From: an uncultured Pigmentiphaga sp.
Lineage (GTDB): Bacteria > Pseudomonadota > Gammaproteobacteria > Burkholderiales > Burkholderiaceae_B
Assembly: GCA_937891425.1 (NCBI GenBank)
Contig: CALAGD010000051.1
Coordinates: 1-64,000, forward strand
Direction: 5' to 3'
Length of the DNA stretch: 64,000 bases
Part shown: positions 43,612 to 52,602 of the stretch, one piece after another
Layout of the letters: each line of letters starts with the position of its first letter
Position numbering within the stretch: position 1 is the stretch's first letter
Translations under genes and position numbers: made by a program
Notes under the pieces: model-generated
The model's database searches: none
What the model saw: only the letters and a program-made list of their open reading frames with translations
Told to the model about the DNA's origin: nothing

Positions 43612-44930
43612 TACAGATACTCCGGAACCACGCACGATTTGTGCTCGATGTGGTGGGCGAATTCATCGCGGAAATGCTTGACGAAGCTGCGTACCGGCAT
43701 GGCGGCCGCGTCGCCCAGGGCGCAGATGGTGCGGCCCATGATGTTGCCCGCCACATTGTCGAGCAGGTCGAGATCTTCGGGCCGCCCCTCGCCGTGCTCG
43801 ATGCGATGCACCACGCGGTACAGCCATCCGGTGCCCTCGCGGCACGGCGTACATTGGCCGCAGCTTTCTTCGTAATAGAAATAGGAAAGCCGCAGCAGCG
43901 AGCGCACCATGCAACGTGTCTCGTCCATGACGATGACCGCGCCCGACCCGAGCATGGACCCGGCCTTGGCGATCGAGTCGTAGTCCATGGTGCAATCCAT
44001 CATGATGTGCGCGGGCAGCACCGGCGCACTGGATCCGCCCGGAATGACCGCCTTCAGCTTGCGTCCGCCACGCACACCGCCCGCGAGCTCGAGCAGCGTG
44101 GAGAACGGCGTTCCCAGGGGGATCTCGTAGTTTCCCGGACGCTCGACATCGCCGGAAATGGAAAAGATCTTGGTACCCCCGTTGTTGGGAATGCCGACAT
44201 CGAGGTAAGCCGCACCGCCATTACGGATGATCCAGGGCACGGCTGCGAACGTCTCGGTGTTGTTGATGGTGGTAGGCTTGCCGTACAGCCCGTAGCTGGC
44301 CGGGAACGGCGGCTTGAACCGAGGCTGGCCCTTCTTGCCCTCGAGCGATTCAAGCAGCGCCGTTTCCTCGCCGCAAATGTAAGCACCATAACCGTGGAAG
44401 GCATGGAGCTGAAAGTTGAACCCCGATCCGAGGATGTTCTCGCCCAGGAAACCGGCGGCGCGCGCCTCTTCGATGGCTTCCTCGAAGCGCTCGTAGACTT
44501 CCCAGATTTCGCCGTGGATGTAGTTGTATCCGACGGAAATGCCCATGGCATACGCCGCGATCGCCATGCCCTCTATGACGATGTGCGGGTTGTAGCGCAG
44601 AATGTCGCGATCCTTGAACGTGCCCGGCTCACCTTCGTCGGAATTGCAGACGAGGTATTTCTGCCCGGGGAAGGAGCGCGGCATGAAGCTCCATTTGAGG
44701 CCGGTCGGGAAGCCCGCACCGCCCCGCCCACGCAAGGCCGACAGCTTGATCTCGTTGATGACGTCTTCCGGCTTCATGCCGCCGGTGAGCACCTTGCGCA
44801 GGGCTTCATAGCCCCCGCGCGCAACGTAGTCTTTCAGACGCCAGTTGTTACCGTCGAGGCCCGCGAGGATTTGCGGCGAAATGTGGCGACCATGCAGGCA
44901 GGTGGAAGAAGAAAGGTCGAGTGTGCTCAT
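43611..44930 (-). CDS. nuoF: NADH-quinone oxidoreductase subunit F
   Basis: NADH-binding flavoprotein subunit, 439 residues. GRGGAGFPTGLKWSFMP and CNSDEGEPGTFKDRDIL form the FMN/NADH site, GYGAYICGEETALLESLEG lies next to it, and the 4Fe-4S motif is CGQCTPCREGTGW. Overlaps nuoE by 4 nt. Confidence 0.98.
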   Translation of the reverse strand: MSTLDLSSSTCLHGRHISPQILAGLDGNNWRLKDYVARGGYEALRKVLTGGMKPEDVINEIKLSALRGRGGAGFPTGLKWSFMPRSFPGQKYLVCNSDEGEPGTFKDRDILRYNPHIVIEGMAIAAYAMGISVGYNYIHGEIWEVYERFEEAIEEARAAGFLGENILGSGFNFQLHAFHGYGAYICGEETALLESLEGKKGQPRFKPPFPASYGLYGKPTTINNTETFAAVPWIIRNGGAAYLDVGIPNNGGTKIFSISGDVERPGNYEIPLGTPFSTLLELAGGVRGGRKLKAVIPGGSSAPVLPAHIMMDCTMDYDSIAKAGSMLGSGAVIVMDETRCMVRSLLRLSYFYYEESCGQCTPCREGTGWLYRVVHRIEHGEGRPEDLDLLDNVAGNIMGRTICALGDAAAMPVRSFVKHFRDEFAHHIEHKSCVVPEYL

Positions 44931-45427
44931 CGTGCGTCTCCGGCCCCCGTCTTGAGTTCATTCAGCAAGGCGTCGAGCCGCTCTTTGGACATGCGCACGC
45001 ACATGCGCTTGTTGTTGACCAGCAATACCGGAGCATCGCCGCATGCACCCATGCATTCACCTTCCTGCAGGGTGAACATGCCGTCGGGCGTGGTCTCGTT
45101 GAAATCGACGCCCAGTCGCTCCTTCAGGTGCTCGGCGGCTGCGTTGGCATCGCGCAGAGCACAGGGCAGGTTGGTGCAGACGGTGATCTTGTAACGCCCG
45201 ACCGGCCGCGTATTGAACATAGCGTAAAACGTCGCCACTTCCTGTACGGCGATGGGCGGTACACCCAGATAGTTCGCTACTTCTTCAATGATTTCGGTGG
45301 ACAGCCAACCGCATTCGTCCTGCGCGATTGCCAGCGCGGCGATGCTGGCAGAGATCCGCTGGTCGGGCGGGAATTTCTGCAGCTCGCGATCGATTTTTCG
45401 GTAGGCCTGTTCGGACAACAGCGTCAT
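44927..45427 (-). CDS. nuoE: NADH-quinone oxidoreductase subunit E
   Basis: Thioredoxin-fold subunit with the N1a 2Fe-2S cluster, 166 residues. Cysteines are in CTNLPC (both) and CMGACGDAP. YLGVPPIAVQEVATFYAMFNTRPVG is the conserved helical segment. Confidence 0.97.
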   Translation of the reverse strand: MTLLSEQAYRKIDRELQKFPPDQRISASIAALAIAQDECGWLSTEIIEEVANYLGVPPIAVQEVATFYAMFNTRPVGRYKITVCTNLPCALRDANAAAEHLKERLGVDFNETTPDGMFTLQEGECMGACGDAPVLLVNNKRMCVRMSKERLDALLNELKTGAGDAR

Positions 45428-45451
45428 GTCAGTTCCTGGAACTCTTTGGAG

Positions 45452-46705
45452 TCAGCGATCGATCTCGCCGAACACGATGTCCTGCGTACCAATCAGGGTG
45501 ACGGCGTCTGCAATCATGTGCCCACGCGCCATCTCGTCGAGGGCCTGCAGGTGATTGAAGCCGGGCGCCCGGATTTTCAGGCGGTACGGCTTGTTTGCCC
45601 CGTCGGACACGAGGTAGATGCCGAACTCGCCCTTCGGATGTTCGACGGCCGAATAGACTTCGCCGGGTGGAACGTGGAAGCCTTCCGAGAAGAGCTTGAA
45701 ATGGTGGATGAGCTCTTCCATGTTCGACTTCATCCTGGCGCGCGGCGGCGGCGCGACCTTGTAGTTGTCGGTCATGACCGGCCCCGGATTCTTGCGCAAC
45801 CAGTCGACGCACTGCCTGATGATGCGGTTGCTCTGCCGCATTTCGGCCACGCGGACGAGGTAGCGGTCGTAACTGTCGCCGTTGGTGCCCACCGGGATGT
45901 CGAACTCGAGCTGGTCGTACACTTCATACGGTTGCGTCTTGCGCAGGTCCCAGGCGATGCCGGAGCCGCGCAGCATGGGCCCGGTGAACCCCAGCTGGAT
46001 GGCCCGTTCGGGGGGCACGATACCGATGTCGACCAGGCGCTGCTTCCAGATCCGGTTCTCGGTGAGCAGCGTTTCGTACTCGTCGACGCAGGCGGGGAAA
46101 CGTTCGGTGAAGGCCTCGATGAAGTCGAGCAGTGAACCCGACCGCGCCTCGTTCATGATCTTGAGGTCTTTTTCCGAGCGGTACTTGCTGGGCTTGTACT
46201 GCGGCATGCTGTCGGGCAAATCGCGATACACCCCGCCCGGCCGGTAATAGGCGGCGTGCATGCGCGCACCCGAGACCGCCTCGTAGCAGTCCATGAGATC
46301 TTCTCGTTCACGGAACGTGTACAGGATGACCGCCATCGCGCCAACATCCAGCGCGTGGCTGCCCACCGCCATGAGGTGGTTGAGGATGCGGGTGATTTCG
46401 TCGAACATCACCCGGATATATTGCGCGCGGATCGGAACTTCGATACCCAGCAGCCGTTCGATGGCCATGACATAAGCGTGCTCGTTGCACATCATGGACA
46501 CGTAGTCGAGACGGTCCATGTAGGGCAGCGCCTGCAGGTAGGTACGGTGCTCGGCCAGCTTCTCGGTGGCGCGGTGCAACAGACCGATGTGTGGGTCGGC
46601 GCGCTGGATGACTTCACCGTCGAGCTCGAGCACCAGCCGCAGCACCCCGTGTGCAGCCGGGTGCTGCGGCCCGAAGTTGAGCGTGTAATTCTTGATTTCT
46701 GCCAT
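45452..46705 (-). CDS. nuoD: NADH-quinone oxidoreductase subunit D
   Basis: 49-kDa-type quinone-site subunit of 417 residues. It begins MAEIKNYTLNFGPQHPAAHGVLRLVLELDGEVI, with the conserved HPAAHG loop at the quinone site. YVSMMCNEHAY and the C-terminal ADAVTLIGTQDIVFGEIDR follow. Its ATG is 2 nt after the stop of a 29-codon ORF that fills the gap to nuoC. Confidence 0.98.
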   Translation of the reverse strand: MAEIKNYTLNFGPQHPAAHGVLRLVLELDGEVIQRADPHIGLLHRATEKLAEHRTYLQALPYMDRLDYVSMMCNEHAYVMAIERLLGIEVPIRAQYIRVMFDEITRILNHLMAVGSHALDVGAMAVILYTFREREDLMDCYEAVSGARMHAAYYRPGGVYRDLPDSMPQYKPSKYRSEKDLKIMNEARSGSLLDFIEAFTERFPACVDEYETLLTENRIWKQRLVDIGIVPPERAIQLGFTGPMLRGSGIAWDLRKTQPYEVYDQLEFDIPVGTNGDSYDRYLVRVAEMRQSNRIIRQCVDWLRKNPGPVMTDNYKVAPPPRARMKSNMEELIHHFKLFSEGFHVPPGEVYSAVEHPKGEFGIYLVSDGANKPYRLKIRAPGFNHLQALDEMARGHMIADAVTLIGTQDIVFGEIDR

Positions 46706-46707
46706 AT

Positions 46708-46797
46708 TCAGTAGAGTCCGGTTGGATCCGAAGCGATACGCGCCTCACGCGAGAGCATGGCGACCAACGGCTTCACGCGCTGGGGATGTAAGGACAT
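46708..46797 (-). CDS. Possible 29-residue small protein between nuoC and nuoD
   Basis: A short ORF (MSLHPQRVKPLVAMLSREARI...GLY) whose ATG comes 2 nt after the nuoC stop and whose TGA comes 2 nt before the nuoD ATG. It fills the gap exactly, as if ribosomes pass from nuoC through it to nuoD. The peptide is basic, without a membrane segment or cysteine. No separate strong ribosome site is visible for nuoD, which supports coupling. It may be a real small protein, a decayed C-terminal part of a longer gene, or chance; no family is recognised. Confidence 0.35.
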   Translation of the reverse strand: MSLHPQRVKPLVAMLSREARIASDPTGLY

Positions 46798-46799
46798 GG

Positions 46800-47393
46800 C
46801 TAGCGACCCACGCCGTAGGAGTCTTCGCGCACCACGCGCGGAACGATCTGCCGGGGAGGAATGGTGACCGGCTGGTAGACCACCCGCTTCTGCTCGGGGT
46901 CGTAGCGCATTTCGACGTGCCCGGAGATGGGGAAGTCCTTGCGGAACGGGTGCCCGATGAAGCCATAATCGGTGAGGATGCGACGCAGGTCGGGGTGCCC
47001 CTCGAACACGATGCCGAACAGGTCGAATGCTTCGCGTTCGTACCAGTTGAGGTTGTTCCACACGCCGACCAGGGACGGCACGACCGGGAACTCGTCATCG
47101 GGGGCGAACGAGCGCACCCGCAGGCGGCAGTTGTGCTCGATGGACAGCAGGTGCAGCACGATGGCGAAGCGCTTGCCTTCCCACGGCCGATTGGCGTAGG
47201 TGGAGTAGTCGACGCCGCACAGATCGATGGCGATCTGGAAGCGAAGATCGGGGTGATCGCGCAAGGTGGTACAGACGGCCAGCAAGCGCTCGACTGGCAC
47301 CACGATGGTGATTTCGCCCAACGCCTCGGTGAGCGCGATGTCGTCTCCTAGCGTGGCGACTAGACGGTTGCGTAGGGTTTCGAGTTTGGTCAT
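46800..47393 (-). CDS. nuoC: NADH-quinone oxidoreductase subunit C
   Basis: 30-kDa-type subunit, 197 residues. LFQIAIDLCGVDY-like region (LRFQIAIDLCGVDYSTY), WNNLNWYEREAFDLFGIVFEGHPDLRRILTDYGFIGHPFRKDFP is the unmistakable signature. It is 35 nt downstream of nuoB. Confidence 0.97.
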   Translation of the reverse strand: MTKLETLRNRLVATLGDDIALTEALGEITIVVPVERLLAVCTTLRDHPDLRFQIAIDLCGVDYSTYANRPWEGKRFAIVLHLLSIEHNCRLRVRSFAPDDEFPVVPSLVGVWNNLNWYEREAFDLFGIVFEGHPDLRRILTDYGFIGHPFRKDFPISGHVEMRYDPEQKRVVYQPVTIPPRQIVPRVVREDSYGVGR

Positions 47394-47428
47394 GCGTTAT
47401 CTGCCGGATCGGACAGTGGGGACGCGCA

Positions 47429-47908
47429 TTACTTGCGGGCGATGGTGTTGGTACGGTGGATCTTGTTCTGCAGCTGAAGCAGCCCGTATATGAGCGCCTC
47501 AGCCGTGGGCGGACAACCCGGAACATAGATGTCGACCGGCACGATGCGGTCGCAGCCCCGCACCACCGAATAGGAATAGTGGTAGTAGCCACCCCCATTG
47601 GCGCATGACCCCATGGACACGACCCAGCGCGGCTCGGCCATCTGGTCGTAGACCCGCCGCAAGGCGGGCGCCATCTTGTTGCAGAGCGTGCCGGCCACGA
47701 TCATGACGTCTGACTGACGCGGACTGGGGCGGAAAATGATGCCGAACTGGTCGAGATCGTAACGCGCCATGCCCGCGTGCATCATCTCGACCGCGCAACA
47801 GGCCAGCCCGAATGTCATGGGCCACAACGAACCGGTGCGAGCCCAGTTGATGAGCTTGTCGGCACTGGTCGTGATGAAGCCTTCCTTCAGGAGTCCTTCA
47901 ATAGCCAT
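47429..47908 (-). CDS. nuoB: NADH-quinone oxidoreductase subunit B
   Basis: Subunit holding the terminal 4Fe-4S cluster N2, 159 residues. Ligands: adjacent cysteines in LACCAVEMMHAG, Cys in MGSCANGGGYYHYSYSVVRGCD and VPGCPPTAEAL. It is 42 nt downstream of nuoA. Confidence 0.98.
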   Translation of the reverse strand: MAIEGLLKEGFITTSADKLINWARTGSLWPMTFGLACCAVEMMHAGMARYDLDQFGIIFRPSPRQSDVMIVAGTLCNKMAPALRRVYDQMAEPRWVVSMGSCANGGGYYHYSYSVVRGCDRIVPVDIYVPGCPPTAEALIYGLLQLQNKIHRTNTIARK

Positions 47909-47950
47909 GATAGTTTCCGTATGCGAGAAATCGATACCGGCGCGCCGGCG

Positions 47951-48310
47951 TCATTCCCAATCGAGGGCGCCCTTCTTCCATTCGTAGATAAAGCCGACTA
48001 CCAGCACCGCCAGGAAGACCATGACCGTCCAGAAGCCAAGCAGACCGACCGTGTCGTTCGCCATGGCCCACGGGAAGAGAAACGCGATTTCCAGATCGAA
48101 CAAGATGAACAGGATGGCGATGAGGTAATACCGTACGTCGAACTTCATGCGCGCATCTTCGAAGGCATCGAAGCCGCACTCGTACGGCATGAGCTTTGCC
48201 TCGTCGGGCCGGCGAGGGCCGATGACCGAACCCGCCAGGTAAAGCGCTGCACCGACCAGCGCGCCGACGATGATGAACAACAATACGGGCAAGTAGGTAT
48301 CGGTAGCCAT
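47951..48310 (-). CDS. nuoA: NADH-quinone oxidoreductase subunit A
   Basis: Three-helix membrane subunit of 119 residues, first gene of the complex I operon. PYECGFDAFEDARMKFDVRYYLIAILFILFDLEIAFLFPWA is the family signature. The start at 48310 (MATDTYLPVLLFI) has a GAGGA ribosome site. The long open frame beyond it is not protein-like. Confidence 0.97.
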   Translation of the reverse strand: MATDTYLPVLLFIIVGALVGAALYLAGSVIGPRRPDEAKLMPYECGFDAFEDARMKFDVRYYLIAILFILFDLEIAFLFPWAMANDTVGLLGFWTVMVFLAVLVVGFIYEWKKGALDWE

Positions 48311-48393
48311 CGGATCCTCAGAGACATCCGCCCTGACGGCGGAAAACTTCAGATGTACCCGAGGCCGGAGGATAGCCTCGGACAAACCCTTGT

Positions 48394-48421
48394 ATTGTAT
48401 CCCATAGGTACATGTGCTAAA
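48394..48421 (-). promoter_or_regulatory. Possible promoter of the nuo operon
   Basis: On the minus strand TTTAGC (48421-48416), a 16-nt spacer and TACAAT (48399-48394), about 84 nt before nuoA. The -10 is a good match, the -35 a moderate one. Confidence 0.4.
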
Positions 48422-48453
48422 AACTTCTGGTTTGAGCCGGCCACAAGCCTTTC

Positions 48454-49233
48454 TCAGAACCGGTAGGTTACGCCCAGCAGGGGCCCTGACAGCGTCAGGT
48501 CGAGATCGATGCCGTTGCGGCGGTAGTCCACACCCAGACGACGATAACCTATCGACACCGACCAGGCGTCGTTGAGACGGTAGTTGGCCGCCACCATGTA
48601 TTGCCACGTCAGCTTCGAGCCGTGGCCGAACACGCCCCGACCCACATCCGCGTAACTGCTCATCGACCAGTCCGGCGAAATCTGCCAGCGCACACGCACG
48701 CCAACCACGGGGTCAACCCAGGCTTCGCGCTTGCGCACCCCGAGGTTCAGCACCGAGGCATCCAGGCTTGCGCTGATGTCCCACAACCGTGCCCCTGCTC
48801 CCAGGTCCAGCAGCAGATCATCACGATGGACCACCGTGTAGCCCGCCGTCAACGTGCCGGTGCTGAGGCGCAGGCGCGAATGCACGCTCAGCAGGTCAAT
48901 CAACTCGTGATTGGCACTTTGCGAGGACCATGAGTAATCGAACGCCAGCATCCAGCGGTCGCGCCGCGCGGTTCCCGTGATGAACAGTGCACCGTCCAGA
49001 TCCTTCAGGATGTCGCTGAATGACTGCCGGAAATGCACCCGCGGAATGACGGAGGGGCCGACATCAAGACTGCCGTGCGACCCGATGCCCCACACATAGG
49101 GCGTAACCTGGAAGCGCCAGCCTTCGCTGCGCTGCGGCGCTTCTTCCGATGGCGGCGTCGCCTGCGCCGCGACCGTACCTGCCAGCAAGAGCCCCGCCAG
49201 GGCCACGACCATGCGAACGGTGGGTTGTTTCAT
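48454..49233 (-). CDS. Outer-membrane beta-barrel protein
   Basis: Secreted protein of 259 residues. The signal peptide (VRMVVALAGLLLAGTVAAQA) is followed by alternating beta strands with aromatic girdles (GWRFQVTPYVWGIGSHGSLDVG, WMLAFDYSWSS, LTAGYTVV, VSIGYRRLGVDYRR). It ends in LSGPLLGVTYRF, a terminal Phe preceded by an aromatic, as required for Bam insertion. No enzyme motif is seen. Its ATG overlaps the stop of the upstream amidohydrolase by 4 nt, so the two are co-translated and possibly act together at the envelope. Confidence 0.82.
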   Translation of the reverse strand: MKQPTVRMVVALAGLLLAGTVAAQATPPSEEAPQRSEGWRFQVTPYVWGIGSHGSLDVGPSVIPRVHFRQSFSDILKDLDGALFITGTARRDRWMLAFDYSWSSQSANHELIDLLSVHSRLRLSTGTLTAGYTVVHRDDLLLDLGAGARLWDISASLDASVLNLGVRKREAWVDPVVGVRVRWQISPDWSMSSYADVGRGVFGHGSKLTWQYMVAANYRLNDAWSVSIGYRRLGVDYRRNGIDLDLTLSGPLLGVTYRF

Positions 49234-50726
49234 AGCGTGTCCTTGTAGATGCGCCCATCCTTCATGATGAGCCGAAGGTTCGTGTCCGGATCTGCGAGAA
49301 AATCCAGGCTCCTCGCCGGATCGCCATCGACGACCAGCAGGTCGGCCATGGCACCCGCCGCAATGACACCCAGGGCTCCCGGATACGGGTTGCGCGCTCC
49401 GGCCATCGCCAGCAACTCGCCATTGCGGGCGGTCGCCATCTGCAGCAGCTCGAGCGGGTCGTAAAAGCGGGTCAGCTTGGCAAGCTGCTTGCCTTGGGTG
49501 TGGAGGCTCTGTGGACTGAACAGGATGTCGGTACCCCAGGCAGTCCTGATATTGAAGCGCTTGGCCAACTCGTAGGCGCGCACCGTGCCTTCGGCCACTT
49601 CCATCTGTGCGAGGCGAGCCTGAGGGTCGGGCTTGGGGTTGGCGTCTTCGTCACCAAAAAACGGTTGCAGGCTCCACCAGGCCCCGGCATCGGCGATGCT
49701 CCTGGCTGCTTTTTCGTCAGCCAGCTGGCCATGCTCGATGCAGCGCACGCCGGCACGCAGGGCGCGTTCGATGCCAGCCGACTGATACACGTGCACCATG
49801 ACGTAGGTGCCCCAGTCTTGCGCCGCCTGCACGGCAGTACGCAGCTCGGCTTCCGTGTACTGGATGGTGTCGAGCGGGTCGTAGAATGAGGTCACCCCGC
49901 CACCCGCCATCAGCTTGATCTGCGAGGCCCCGAGCAGCAGCTGTTCGCGTACCCGCCGCAACACTTCGTCGCTGCCATCGGCAATGATGGTAACGCCCAG
50001 CGCTTCAGCACGGCTCATCTCGGACGAGGAAGTCCGCGGTATCTCGTGGCGCAGCCGGAAATCGCCATGCCCGGCTGTCTGCGAGATCATTGCACCCGAC
50101 GGAAAGATGCGTGGCCCCGTGACGATGCCTTCATCGATCGCACGCTTGAGGGCAAACGCCGGTCCGCCCGCATCGCGAATGGAAGTGAAACCGCGCAGCA
50201 GGGTACGTTCGGCCTCCCGAGCCGCCACGAGGTAGACATATCCGAGGTCGGCCGTCAGCGCCTGAATGGCGGTCAGCCCGCACAGCATGGAATGCCAGTG
50301 GACATCGATCAGGCCTGGCATGACAACACGCCCGCCGCAATCGATCAGTCTGGCATCGGCGACCTGCTCACCAGCAGCCAGCACATCGACAATTCGATTA
50401 CCCTTTACCAGAACCTGCACCCCGCCGCGCAGCTGACCGCTGACACCATCGAACAGCCGCAGGTTGGTCAGAAGCAGGGGCCGGTCAGGAGCCTCGGGCT
50501 GCGCGGCAAAGCTTTCACCCTTGCCGAGGCCGACGAAAGCCAGCATGGCCGCCGACATCCCTCCAAGGAATGCACGCCGCGACAGGCTGGCCATCACCCG
50601 CTGGTGCAGCAGACGGGCTACAGGATTGGCACAGTGACAGGCGCAGAATGCGCCACGCGCATGCTGTGCCAGCGGCGCTGCAGCACCCTGCAGGGCCGTG
50701 CGCAACACCGAAACTGAATTGGACAT
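49230..50726 (-). CDS. Metal-dependent amidohydrolase with Tat-like signal
   Basis: Amidohydrolase-superfamily enzyme of 498 residues, of the imidazolonepropionase/Xaa-Pro-dipeptidase-like branch. Metal ligands: DVHWHS (HxH) after VVMPGLI, a Lys candidate in QIKLMAGGG, His in VMVHVYQ and CIEHGQ, and the Asp in AWGTDIL. A twin-arginine-like SRRAFLGGMSAAMLAFVGLG lies about 50 residues from the start, which suggests export in folded form. The region before it is unusual, with CACHC and a basic character. The start at 50726 (MSNSVSVLRTAL) has GGAGAG upstream; the ATG right before the Tat motif (MASLSRRAF) is an alternative and would give a more conventional signal. It lies downstream of an efflux operon. 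Confidence 0.85.
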   Translation of the reverse strand: MSNSVSVLRTALQGAAAPLAQHARGAFCACHCANPVARLLHQRVMASLSRRAFLGGMSAAMLAFVGLGKGESFAAQPEAPDRPLLLTNLRLFDGVSGQLRGGVQVLVKGNRIVDVLAAGEQVADARLIDCGGRVVMPGLIDVHWHSMLCGLTAIQALTADLGYVYLVAAREAERTLLRGFTSIRDAGGPAFALKRAIDEGIVTGPRIFPSGAMISQTAGHGDFRLRHEIPRTSSSEMSRAEALGVTIIADGSDEVLRRVREQLLLGASQIKLMAGGGVTSFYDPLDTIQYTEAELRTAVQAAQDWGTYVMVHVYQSAGIERALRAGVRCIEHGQLADEKAARSIADAGAWWSLQPFFGDEDANPKPDPQARLAQMEVAEGTVRAYELAKRFNIRTAWGTDILFSPQSLHTQGKQLAKLTRFYDPLELLQMATARNGELLAMAGARNPYPGALGVIAAGAMADLLVVDGDPARSLDFLADPDTNLRLIMKDGRIYKDTL

Positions 50727-50890
50727 GTGGATTCTCTCCCGGATGGGTGTAAAACTGGCACCGGTAGCTGACCGGACCACTGTGTCGAACCATTGTCGGA
50801 CTGCAAGATTTTGCCACCAAGGGTAACGGACACACGGGGTCGTCATGCGCACGCCCCAATACTGCTCACCTCGCTCGGGCAACTGCCTCC

Positions 50891-52579
50891 TCAGCGCCGG
50901 CGAGCGGGCACCGTCCCGTGCGGTGTGCCCCCTGATGGTGCCGCCGGGCCGGGAATGGCGTCAGCCGAAGTCAGCTCACCCACGGCGTGCGCCAGGTTCA
51001 CTGCTGCGGACAATGCTGCCGCATAGGCATCGACTTCGGCCATCCGGGCCGCAAGCAGATCGATCATGGCTTCGCTGGCGACGGTCAGTGTGCCCACGCC
51101 ATGGCGATAGGCCTCCAGGGCAGCGTCGTAGGTGGTAGCCGACGCCACCGCCCAGGCGCGCGCCGCCTCATGCGCCTGCAGCGCGGTCTTCAGCGTACTG
51201 GACGTCGACACCAGGTTCATCACGGCGGTGTCCTGCGCCTGCCGCCATAACGCCTGCGCTTCGTCGGCGCGGGCGCGCGCCGCATGCAGGTGCTGCTCAC
51301 GCAGCCCGCCGTCGTATAGCGGGAAAGTAACGCCCAGCAGCACACCGGCCGAACTGATGGGCTGGCCCAGCAGCGACAGGCCGTTCACGTTGAGGTGGTG
51401 ATGAGTGACAGCGGTCACGCCGGTCAGAAACAGCTTGGGCGCAAACGCCGCCTCGGCCGCCGTCACTGCGGCCTGCGCGGCCTGGGCCGCGGCGTAGGCA
51501 CTCAACACATCAGGGCGGCGTGCCAGCACGTCGTGCACGGCACGCTCTGCCTGCTCGTACAGCGATCGTGGCAATTCCCGTTGCGGCAACGGCACGATCT
51601 CGAGCTTCGTATCGGGACGCAGTCCCACGGCGGCGATCAATGCCTGATAGGCGTCCCGCTCCAGCCCCTCGGCCTGCACTTGAGTGAGCCGGGTCTGCGC
51701 GACCTGCCGGCGTGCCTGCGCAAGTTCTACCGTAGTAGCTACGCCCTGCTTCAGCCGCGCCTCCACCGCCTGCAGCACGGTTTGCGCGTTGGCATGCGCT
51801 TCCGCTGCGACGCGGGAGCGTATGCGGGCAGTGTCGTAGTTGTAATAGGCGAGCGCCACCGCCTGGATCAGCCGCTGGTGTGCCGCCTGGAACTGCACGT
51901 TAGCAGCGAACGAGAGGTGCCGCGCGGCCTCGACGCGGGCGGTCCGTTCCCCGAAGTCGAACAGCAGCCACTGTAGCGTCAGGGCCGGTATCACGCCCGA
52001 AGTGGTGGTACGTATGGAGTCGATGTCACCCAGGGCAATGGGCAGTGGCGACTCGGTGCGCTGCCAGCCGCCCACCACGGCCGCGGTGACCATGGGCAGG
52101 TAGAGCGCCTCGGCGAGTCCTACCGCACTGGCCGCCTGCCGTGCCTGTTCCCAGGCGATGCGCGTGACAGGACTCAGACGCTGTGCAAGGTCGATCAGCT
52201 CGGGCAAAGTCACCGGGTGATCCGGAATGGCCACGTCGGCAGGCTGCATCTGCCCCGCAGGCGATACCGCTGGCAACGAAAACACCGGGCGCATACCCTG
52301 CCCCGAAGTGCCCGGCCCTGCACCTGGACCTGCCGTTTGGCGGCCGGCACCGCCCGCCTGTTTACCCCCCTCGCCCGCCCCACGCATGTCTGCGAGCGGC
52401 CGCGAGGCCTGCTCCAGAACGGAAGATGACGGCACCCACGGCACCGAGGGATCAGGAGCGTAGTCGCGTGTACCGGGCAGCTGGCATCCACCAAGACCCA
52501 GGCTCGCGGTCAGCGCCGCGGCGACCAGGGCGCGCCGGGACAGACATGTTTCGAACAGGGCTGGGGCAATCGAGGCCAT
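50891..52579 (-). CDS. TolC/OprM family outer-membrane efflux lipoprotein
   Basis: Outer-membrane channel protein of 562 residues. A lipoprotein signal (ALVAAALTASLGLGGC) is followed by an unusual Gly/Pro-rich linker of about 70 residues, then two OEP repeats rich in coiled-coil helices (LIDLAQRLSPVTRIAWEQARQAASA...; second from RAVHDVLARRPDVLSAYAAAQAAQAAV). ATG 52579 gives the best signal; an earlier GTG overlaps the FUSC stop. It is downstream of the FUSC and HlyD genes and completes a tripartite pump. Confidence 0.88.
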   Translation of the reverse strand: MASIAPALFETCLSRRALVAAALTASLGLGGCQLPGTRDYAPDPSVPWVPSSSVLEQASRPLADMRGAGEGGKQAGGAGRQTAGPGAGPGTSGQGMRPVFSLPAVSPAGQMQPADVAIPDHPVTLPELIDLAQRLSPVTRIAWEQARQAASAVGLAEALYLPMVTAAVVGGWQRTESPLPIALGDIDSIRTTTSGVIPALTLQWLLFDFGERTARVEAARHLSFAANVQFQAAHQRLIQAVALAYYNYDTARIRSRVAAEAHANAQTVLQAVEARLKQGVATTVELAQARRQVAQTRLTQVQAEGLERDAYQALIAAVGLRPDTKLEIVPLPQRELPRSLYEQAERAVHDVLARRPDVLSAYAAAQAAQAAVTAAEAAFAPKLFLTGVTAVTHHHLNVNGLSLLGQPISSAGVLLGVTFPLYDGGLREQHLHAARARADEAQALWRQAQDTAVMNLVSTSSTLKTALQAHEAARAWAVASATTYDAALEAYRHGVGTLTVASEAMIDLLAARMAEVDAYAAALSAAVNLAHAVGELTSADAIPGPAAPSGGTPHGTVPARRR

Positions 52580-52602
52580 GGTTTGCTTGTGGATCAACGA
52601 AA

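Noticed and set aside
43641..45194. A 517-codon open frame on the plus strand
   Set aside because: Antisense to nuoF and nuoE, which are certain.
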